Positions 1 through 5,175 of a DNA stretch of 5,818 nt are shown here, in pieces. Position numbers and translations under genes: made by a program. The notes beneath the pieces were generated by a model. The model made no database searches, was not told the origin of the DNA, and saw only the letters and a list, made by a program, of their open reading frames with translations. Origin of the DNA: Planctomycetaceae bacterium. GTDB lineage: Bacteria; Planctomycetota; Planctomycetia; Pirellulales; Pirellulaceae. Where the stretch lies: assembly GCA_012965455.1 (NCBI GenBank), contig DTSG01000028.1, positions 1 through 5,818 of the forward strand, in the 5' to 3' direction. Numbering within the stretch: the first letter of the stretch is position 1; the number at the start of each line of letters is the position of its first letter.

Positions 1-46
1 CTATCATTACCACACAAGGACGTCTACTCAGCGGGTACATCACCTA

Positions 47-2533
47 TCAAGACGATCGTAACTGTTGCAGCGCGAAGGATGAGATGTCCGCTTTATCAAT
101 AACATCCGTTTCCATAGCGGTCAGCATTTGCTTTACATATTCCTGGCGTGTCACCAACACATCGATTGCCGCTTGTTTGGCGGCGTCAGAATATTCGGCG
201 TACTTCTGCAGCAAAACACTCGGCGTCGTTTCGTCATTCCGATTAATCAACGCCTGCAACGCCGCCAGACGCAAACCTTCGGAATCGCCGGCCGCATTTC
301 CTTGTTGCACCAGCGAGTGCAGCAACTCGACCGTAACCGCATCCGGCACCTGCAATAATGACTCCAGTGCGTATACCCGCTTTGCTATAAGCAACGTGTC
401 ATTGTCGACCAACGCCCGCAACGCTGCGATAGATTGTCTATCGCCAAATAGAGTAGATAACTGCGCGACCAAGAGTTGCGAGTTCTGGGTCCCGTCGCGG
501 GCCACCTGTGCCATCATTGTTTTCCAAGCCTGGGGCATGGGTTGAGCTCCGTGCTTGGTTATTGATGACAACAACCCCCGCAACATATGCTTTCTAATCG
601 TTCCGTTAGGTGCACCTAGGATCGTATCGACGACATCATCGAGATGCGGGCGTGCCGCATCCGCTGCCCGTCGCACGACATATTGCGACAACAAGGGATT
701 TTCCGAGGTTTTGGCGTATTTGAGGAACGCCGTGCGGTTCAACTCAATCATTGGCTCCAACGCGTACCAAATCATCAACGTCAAGAATCGATCGTCGATG
801 TGGTCGTCCTGAGATAGCAAGCCGGACAAAATAGGTGCTCTATCCTCCAAAGCAAACCGTTGAACAGCGCTTGCCAGGGCAAGTCGCACTGTTGGCTTTG
901 ACTCACTGCGTGCCAGCTTCGCCAATTCGGCGTGCGTATCGGAAAGCGTGGGACCCATTTCCGCCAGCAACCGAACGGCCCAACGTCTCACATGCTCGTC
1001 CTCGGAAGATAGTTGGCGAACCAATTCCTGTTCACTTAGTCCGCCAACAAGTTTGAGGGTCCACATAGCGCGTAGGCGTTGAACGCTCGAACTGGACGAC
1101 AATTCAAACTGTTTGGTTAACAATCCTTGAACATCACGCATGTCCTGTCCAGCGACGTGTCGCTCGTGTAATATCCGCCGAGCGTGCCGCACCAGCCATT
1201 CATTGGTTGCCACATGTAACTCGCCCAATTCTAGATTGGTCATCTTTTGCAAATTGCCTTGGAAGGGCTGAGGGGTACCATAGGAAATTCGGTATATGCG
1301 ACCACTAGATCGATGACTGCCATCGCTGTCGTGGCATTCGCCAAAATCATGCCAATCCGATACAAACACAGCGCCAGCGGGACCGTATTTAATTGAGAGC
1401 CCACGGAACCAAGGATCATTGCCAAACAAAAAATCGTCGGCATGTTCCGCTACGTACGTCGAATCGTGTGGCACGAGTACGTCGCTATTGACTCGGTTGC
1501 CATGTAAATTATTAGTGAACAATGCGCCGCGGTACTTCGCTGGCCAATTATCGCCCAGATAAACCATCGCACCGCAATGCGCATGTCCGCCACCAGCGAC
1601 GCTGTGTAATTCAGTAGATTCACGCGAACTTGTCCAAGCCCCGCCTCCCCAATGCAGGTGGTTAGCATTGGACTGGATGCGTTCATAGACGTATTGATAA
1701 TCGCCTTCGGTCGCCCGCCGCTGGCAATACATTCCAGGCACAATGTGCCATAAATGTCCGATTACGGTATTGGTCGTAAATAGATCGCCGTATTGATTAA
1801 AATCCGCCCCCCAAGGGTTTACCATCCCATCCGCAATTACTTCAAACTCATGCGATAGGGGATCCATCCGCCACAGTCCGCGCGTCATGACGGTTCGTTG
1901 CTTGTCACCACTTTGAGGCTTACCGATTTTGGATTTTTGCGCCAAGCCAATAGCACCATAGAGCCAACCGTCTGGGCCCCAATGAAAATTATTGAGCACG
2001 TTATTGGACGAAATCTGAAATCCATCTAGCACAGTAACTGGCGGCCCATCCGGAACGTCGTCGGCGTTTCTGTCTGCGATGAAAATCAACTCCGGAGTAT
2101 TACCTAACCAGACTCCGCCATGCCCTACCGCAATCGCGGATAGATAACGGCCCTTGTCCCAGAATACTTTACGCGTATCAAAGGATCCGTCGTTATCAGT
2201 GTCTTCAAAAATTAAGACGCGATCGGATTGATTATCTTTATCCCAAACTGGATGGGCGTAGTTCTCGACGACCCACAAGCGACCGCGATCATCGAAATCA
2301 AATGCAATCGGTCGTCGCAAATCAGGTTCACCAGCAAATAGTGTGACATTAAAACCTTTGGGAACGGTGATCTTCTGCAGTGACTGTTGCGGCGTCAGTG
2401 AAATATCCGCAGGGTTTTGCGTATTCGTGACTCCGGCAGGCAACTCATCGGCAACGCACAAACGATTCGATAATTCATGAGCGATAACCAACACGAGTAG
2501 ACATTGGCAGATCATTGTTAGATTAGATTTCAT
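47..2533 (-). CDS. Secreted PVC-type membrane-bound dehydrogenase (beta-propeller plus HEAT repeats), no heme domain
   Basis: An 828-residue protein with an N-terminal signal peptide: Lys2, a hydrophobic core at about 8-18, and likely cleavage after Cys-Val-Ala28. Residues about 50-420 form an NHL/PQQ-dehydrogenase-like beta-propeller of the type called 'putative membrane-bound dehydrogenase' in Pirellula and Verrucomicrobium. Recognisable pieces are the acidic DTDNDGSFD loop (111-119), GPDGWLYG (187-193 region), NHLHWGGG (291-298), GGGHAHCG (314-321) and SDWHDFGECHD (392-402). Residues about 435-815 are helical HEAT-like repeats, for example around 485-525 and 750-765. Many relatives continue into a c-type cytochrome domain with CxxCH. 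Here there is no Cys after residue 400, no CxxCH anywhere, and the protein stops at TGA followed at once by TAG. The ATG gives a good signal peptide; no Shine-Dalgarno is visible. It probably acts outside the cytoplasmic membrane. Substrate and redox activity are unknown, and catalytic activity is not proven for this family. Family assignment is firm, function is not. Confidence 0.93.
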   Translation of the reverse strand: MKSNLTMICQCLLVLVIAHELSNRLCVADELPAGVTNTQNPADISLTPQQSLQKITVPKGFNVTLFAGEPDLRRPIAFDFDDRGRLWVVENYAHPVWDKDNQSDRVLIFEDTDNDGSFDTRKVFWDKGRYLSAIAVGHGGVWLGNTPELIFIADRNADDVPDGPPVTVLDGFQISSNNVLNNFHWGPDGWLYGAIGLAQKSKIGKPQSGDKQRTVMTRGLWRMDPLSHEFEVIADGMVNPWGADFNQYGDLFTTNTVIGHLWHIVPGMYCQRRATEGDYQYVYERIQSNANHLHWGGGAWTSSRESTELHSVAGGGHAHCGAMVYLGDNWPAKYRGALFTNNLHGNRVNSDVLVPHDSTYVAEHADDFLFGNDPWFRGLSIKYGPAGAVFVSDWHDFGECHDSDGSHRSSGRIYRISYGTPQPFQGNLQKMTNLELGELHVATNEWLVRHARRILHERHVAGQDMRDVQGLLTKQFELSSSSSVQRLRAMWTLKLVGGLSEQELVRQLSSEDEHVRRWAVRLLAEMGPTLSDTHAELAKLARSESKPTVRLALASAVQRFALEDRAPILSGLLSQDDHIDDRFLTLMIWYALEPMIELNRTAFLKYAKTSENPLLSQYVVRRAADAARPHLDDVVDTILGAPNGTIRKHMLRGLLSSITKHGAQPMPQAWKTMMAQVARDGTQNSQLLVAQLSTLFGDRQSIAALRALVDNDTLLIAKRVYALESLLQVPDAVTVELLHSLVQQGNAAGDSEGLRLAALQALINRNDETTPSVLLQKYAEYSDAAKQAAIDVLVTRQEYVKQMLTAMETDVIDKADISSFALQQLRSS

Positions 2534-2539
2534 AAGCGT

Positions 2540-2545
2540 ATTCTA
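2540..2545 (-). promoter_or_regulatory. Possible -10 hexamer for the dehydrogenase gene
   Basis: On the minus strand this reads TAGAAT, five of six matches to TATAAT. At 17-base spacing the -35 position (2563-2568) reads TTTCCC, which matches only three of six. If the hexamer is used, transcription would begin at or next to the ATG, giving a leaderless or nearly leaderless mRNA. That would fit the missing Shine-Dalgarno. A weaker alternative, TATTAA, lies just upstream on the same strand. This is pattern matching only. Confidence 0.25.
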
Positions 2546-2579
2546 ACATTAATACATAGCTGGGGAAACTTCCCTGCTG

Positions 2580-2607
2580 TTTCGTCACGAAAACCCCGCT
2601 CGAGCGG
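2580..2607. promoter_or_regulatory. Two adjacent perfect palindromes, candidate operator
   Basis: TTTCGTCACGAAA (2580-2592) is a perfect inverted repeat with 6-base arms and one central base. Three bases later CCGCTCGAGCGG (2596-2607) is a perfect 12-base palindrome. Each centre is about 47-74 bases upstream of the dehydrogenase ATG and more than 115 bases upstream of the deacylase ATG. Centres are about 15.5 bases apart, roughly one and a half helical turns. The near absence of a loop favours dimeric protein binding over an RNA hairpin, and no T-run follows as a terminator would require. No regulator gene is in the window. Confidence 0.45.
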
Positions 2608-2685
2608 AATCTCTGGGTGCGCATTGGTGATAATTAGTGGGCTAAGTTAACTCGCAAAACCGCAACGCTGACTGCCACCTACAGC

Positions 2686-2691
2686 TATAAT
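2686..2691 (+). promoter_or_regulatory. Candidate -10 hexamer for the deacylase gene
   Basis: A perfect TATAAT lies 34 bases before the deacylase ATG at 2726. This predicts a start of transcription near 2698 and a leader of roughly 25-30 bases. No good -35 is present at 16-18 base spacing and there is no extended -10 TG, so the strength is uncertain. The leader shows no Shine-Dalgarno before the ATG. Confidence 0.45.
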
Positions 2692-2725
2692 TAATTCTTT
2701 ATCTACTGAACAACAACTGCTAAGC

Positions 2726-3742
2726 ATGAACGACACAAGCAACAATTCACCGCTAACAATTGACATCGACTTAGACGCAGACGGCATACATTTTGGCAAC
2801 CTCAAGGTGCCACAATCCACGAATAGCGCCGGCTGGGCCCAATACTACATCCCCATTGTGGTTATCAAAAACGGTAACGGCCCAACCGCCTTCTTATCCG
2901 GCGGTAACCATGGGGACGAGTACGAGGGTCAGGTCGCTCTGATGAACCTCGCGCGGAGCATTGACATTGAAAACGTGCGCGGCCGTATTATTTTGATCCC
3001 CATGCTCAATAAACCCGCCGCGATAGCCGGTACGCGATTATCGCCTATCGACGGCAAAAACATGAACCGGGCTTTCCCCGGATCTGCCGACGACGACATC
3101 ACCGGACAAATTGCCCACTATGTTGCCCACAACATTATTCCACTAGCAGATCTCGTCGTTGACATTCATTCTGGCGGGAGCTCAATGCACTTCCTCCCTT
3201 CGGTCAACATGCACGAACTCGCCGATAAAGAGCAAATGCGATCCATGCTGGAAGCGGGCCAAGCGGCCGGCGCACCCTATGTATTTCTTTACGCTGACGT
3301 CGCTGGCAGTGGTCTGCTACCCTCGTACGCAGAAGGACTCGGGAAAATTACCCTCGGTACAGAGATGGGAAGCAAATCACAGTTCGGCAAAGAAACCCTC
3401 GCCACGACCCGCGACTGCATTCACAATCTACTTGTCTGGGTTGGCATTTTAGACGAACCGAGCATCACTCTTTCCAATGAGCCACCGGTAGTTGTCAAAG
3501 GCACTGATACTCGCGACTATGTCATGGCACCGTGCAGCGGTATTCTCGAACCCTTTGTTGAATTAGGAGATACCGTGACTGCCGGCGAGGTGATCGCACA
3601 AATTCATAACCCCGAAGATATTTCCGCGGCTGCCACTGAAGTACGAGTGGAGACAGACGGAATGATCATGTGTCGACGCAGCAATCCATTGACTAGCCAA
3701 GGCGAAGTTGTCGTGACGCTTGTCCGCGAAGTTCAAGAATAG
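2726..3742 (+). CDS. Zinc-dependent deacylase, succinylglutamate desuccinylase/aspartoacylase family, DoeB-like
   Basis: A 338-residue cytoplasmic protein (no signal peptide or membrane segment) of the M14-like aspartoacylase family. These enzymes hydrolyse an acyl-amide bond on a small N-acylated amino acid using one zinc ion. The zinc ligands are visible: His62 and Glu65 in GGNHGDE (59-65) and His148 in DIHSG (146-150). The substrate-binding stretch KNMNRAFPG (111-119) holds the family's Asn-Arg pair, and Glu213 in GTEMG is the likely catalytic glutamate. Residues about 255-335 form the C-terminal beta domain resembling a lipoyl/biotinyl fold (APCSGILEPFVELGD). The wording of the HGDEYEG, KNMNR-FPG and DIHSGG motifs resembles DoeB, the N-alpha-acetyl-L-2,4-diaminobutyrate deacetylase of ectoine degradation, more than AstE or aspartoacylase. 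No other ectoine gene is in the window, so that substrate is inference. It is divergent from the dehydrogenase and 87 bases ahead of DUF3500. The ATG at 2726 lacks a Shine-Dalgarno, but the N-terminus length fits the family. Confidence 0.93.
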   Translation: MNDTSNNSPLTIDIDLDADGIHFGNLKVPQSTNSAGWAQYYIPIVVIKNGNGPTAFLSGGNHGDEYEGQVALMNLARSIDIENVRGRIILIPMLNKPAAIAGTRLSPIDGKNMNRAFPGSADDDITGQIAHYVAHNIIPLADLVVDIHSGGSSMHFLPSVNMHELADKEQMRSMLEAGQAAGAPYVFLYADVAGSGLLPSYAEGLGKITLGTEMGSKSQFGKETLATTRDCIHNLLVWVGILDEPSITLSNEPPVVVKGTDTRDYVMAPCSGILEPFVELGDTVTAGEVIAQIHNPEDISAAATEVRVETDGMIMCRRSNPLTSQGEVVVTLVREVQE

Positions 3743-3767
3743 GAAACACTTCCAAATTCCTACAATA

Positions 3768-3788
3768 TATAATTCAATTTGGTATAAT
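3768..3788 (+). promoter_or_regulatory. Two TATAAT hexamers upstream of the DUF3500 gene
   Basis: Perfect TATAAT occurs at 3768-3773 and again at 3783-3788, 15 bases apart, in an AT-rich 87-base gap. The second is framed by a small inverted repeat, TTGG before and CCAA after. The -35 match is poor for both; the best for the second is CCTACA (3759-3764, 18-base spacer). They suggest the DUF3500 gene can be transcribed independently of the deacylase. No intrinsic terminator separates the two genes. Confidence 0.4.
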
Positions 3789-3816
3789 CCAATCAACCTA
3801 AATCCCACCTACCATT

Positions 3817-3822
3817 AAAGGA
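3817..3822 (+). promoter_or_regulatory. Shine-Dalgarno of the DUF3500 gene
   Basis: AAAGGA ends seven bases before the ATG at 3830, an ideal spacing, and supports that start. A competing out-of-frame ATG at 3825 is only two bases away from this site and does not lead to the DUF3500 frame. This is the only clear ribosome binding site in the window. Confidence 0.7.
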
Positions 3823-3829
3823 CGATGAT

Positions 3830-4888
3830 ATGTGCATTTCCGAAACAACGGGCAATCTACTCGAATCCTGTCAACACACCGGTATCGAAACCACACCAGC
3901 AACTCAATCGCTAACGGTTGGGCGACGTGCTTTCCTAGGCGGCCTCGCAACAATCGGAATCGCCAGTAGCATCGCGTCGCAGAGCCAAGCCTTTGACGAA
4001 CCGGCGGCCACAGATGCCGCTCCGGCACAACCAGCCGAAGCACTCATCAAAGAACTGTATGCATCGCTGTCTGCTGAGCAACGAAACCAAAATGTGTATG
4101 CCTACAATCAAAAAGCCGATGGCAAACTTACACGCCACGGAATGTATAACGCACCGTATGGTGGCAAGAAAATTGGTGATCAATACAGCAAGTCGCAGCA
4201 AGAACTGATCGACCGAATCCTAAAAGCCATGACCCGCGATGAAGAAGGCTATATCAAAATTACACGTGGCGGTCGCTTTGACGGCAGTAACAATCTACAG
4301 GGCTGTGGCGCATCCTTTTTCGGCAATGCTACGGATGAAAACAAATTTTGTTTCATGTTCACCTCGCACCACCTGACAATCCGTTGTGATGGAAACTCAG
4401 CGCCGGGCGCAGCCTTCGCCGGACCGCTTTATTATGGTCACTCAGCTGACGGCTACTCAACGGGTAACGTGTACCATTATCAAACGCAACAAGTCCACGA
4501 GTTTTATGATGCGTTGGATACCAATCAACGGAAACTCGGTCTCACCAAGGGCAGCCCCGGCGAACAGGCTCAATCAATAAGGTTCCGTCAAAACACTGCG
4601 AACATACCTGGTATCGGAGTGGACCAATTGTCATCTGATCAAAAGGAACTGATGCAAGCGGTTATGCAAAGTGTCTTATCACCATATCGCCAAGAAGACG
4701 CTGACGAAGTGATGGAGATCATCAAGCACAACGGCGGCATGGATAAACTGCGACTGGCGTTCTACAAAGATTCCGAGACAACGGATTCTCTGCGATGGCA
4801 CTTCTGGCGAATCGAAGGTCCTGGTCTCGTGTGGAACTACCGAGCACTACCGCACGTCCACACCTTCGTGAATATCGCAAAAGTGTAA
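3830..4888 (+). CDS. Tat-exported DUF3500 family protein
   Basis: A 352-residue protein with a twin-arginine signal: Gly-Arg32-Arg33-Ala-Phe-Leu-Gly-Gly, a short hydrophobic segment at about 37-49, and a likely cleavage after Ser-Gln-Ala54. The n-region before the arginines is long (31 residues), as is common in planctomycete Tat substrates, and contains Cys2 and Cys14. A low-complexity Ala/Pro linker (59-70) precedes the mature domain, which I recognise as DUF3500. Characteristic stretches are CGASFFG (159-165), TSHHLTIRCDG (178-188), AGPLYYGHSADGY (197-209), and the C-terminal WRIEGPGLVWNYRALPHVH (326-344). His180, His181, His204, His342 and His344 would suit a metal site, but that is inference. 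The biochemical function of the family is unknown to me. Tat export suggests it folds, perhaps with a cofactor, before crossing the membrane. It lies downstream of the deacylase but has its own promoter-like hexamers and Shine-Dalgarno, and converges on the GIY-YIG gene 14 bases away. Confidence 0.92.
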   Translation: MCISETTGNLLESCQHTGIETTPATQSLTVGRRAFLGGLATIGIASSIASQSQAFDEPAATDAAPAQPAEALIKELYASLSAEQRNQNVYAYNQKADGKLTRHGMYNAPYGGKKIGDQYSKSQQELIDRILKAMTRDEEGYIKITRGGRFDGSNNLQGCGASFFGNATDENKFCFMFTSHHLTIRCDGNSAPGAAFAGPLYYGHSADGYSTGNVYHYQTQQVHEFYDALDTNQRKLGLTKGSPGEQAQSIRFRQNTANIPGIGVDQLSSDQKELMQAVMQSVLSPYRQEDADEVMEIIKHNGGMDKLRLAFYKDSETTDSLRWHFWRIEGPGLVWNYRALPHVHTFVNIAKV

Positions 4889-4902
4889 CGCCATTAGCGG
4901 TA

Positions 4903-5172
4903 TTATTTCGCGGTCCACGAAGAACACATAGCATCCTTGGCTGTCCTAGTCAGCTTTTTGATTGCCAGCTCTCGTCGCAGGGCATCGCCATGTGAGGCGG
5001 CCGTTTCCTGATAGACCAGCACTACAGGTAGGCGCACGCGAGTGTACTTTGAGGCGACGGCGTCGTTATGCTGTTTGCAGCGCCGCTCGATATCCTTGGT
5101 GATTCCGGTATAGAGCGTGTTATCAGCGCAACGCAATATATAGATAAACCAATCTTCTACCGATTCCGCCAC
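4903..5172 (-). CDS. Small GIY-YIG domain protein, YhbQ/UPF0213-like
   Basis: An 89-residue, single-domain protein of the GIY-YIG nuclease superfamily. The signature is present as Tyr11-Ile-Leu then Tyr21-Thr-Gly (IYILRCADNTLYTGIT, 10-25). It is followed by the family's arginine pair and histidine (IERRCKQHN, 28-36, with Arg30, Arg31 and His35), and by the conserved Glu68 in RRELAIKKL (66-74). Length matches stand-alone YhbQ-type proteins, which are usually about 85-100 residues; some bind or cut DNA, and the role in most bacteria is unclear. It has no added DNA-binding domain. The start is GTG at 5172, chosen because it directly precedes the domain, no in-frame ATG is available, and the upstream stop codon is only three bases away. 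That spacing to the oxidoreductase stop suggests co-transcription and probably coupled translation. The C-terminus converges on the DUF3500 gene. Confidence 0.88.
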   Translation of the reverse strand: MAESVEDWFIYILRCADNTLYTGITKDIERRCKQHNDAVASKYTRVRLPVVLVYQETAASHGDALRRELAIKKLTRTAKDAMCSSWTAK

Positions 5173-5175
5173 CGA

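Larger units (their letters stand above)
2534..2725. promoter_or_regulatory. Divergent promoter region between the dehydrogenase and deacylase genes
   Basis: These 192 bases separate two genes that start in opposite directions, so the promoters for both should lie here. It contains two adjacent perfect palindromes (2580-2607), an 8-base palindrome AGTTAACT (2645-2652) and a consensus TATAAT facing the deacylase (2686-2691). I see no convincing small ORF or RNA gene in it. Confidence 0.7.

Noticed and set aside
398..402. GECHD in the dehydrogenase considered as a heme site
   Set aside because: On the translated protein this is Gly-Glu-Cys400-His401-Asp (positions given are residue numbers). 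It lacks the first Cys of CxxCH and is a normal propeller motif of the family.
84..545. A 153-codon open frame on the plus strand
   Set aside because: It lies wholly inside the dehydrogenase gene on the opposite strand, whose translation shows clear family motifs and HEAT repeats. The plus-strand product resembles nothing and is rich in Ser/Cys/Ala as expected of a shadow frame.
3742..3753. GGAA-ACAC-TTCC hairpin after the deacylase stop
   Set aside because: The stem is only four base pairs, half of them A-T, and there is no T-run, so it is too weak to call a terminator.
3563..4201. Three minus-strand frames (3563-3808, 3798-4043, 3935-4201) across the deacylase end and DUF3500 start
   Set aside because: They overlap each other and two well-supported plus-strand genes, show no recognisable motif, and look like antisense shadows.
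4889..4900. Possible terminator hairpin between the DUF3500 and GIY-YIG stops
   Set aside because: Only three base pairs (CGC/GCG) can form around the short loop and no T-run follows on either strand.
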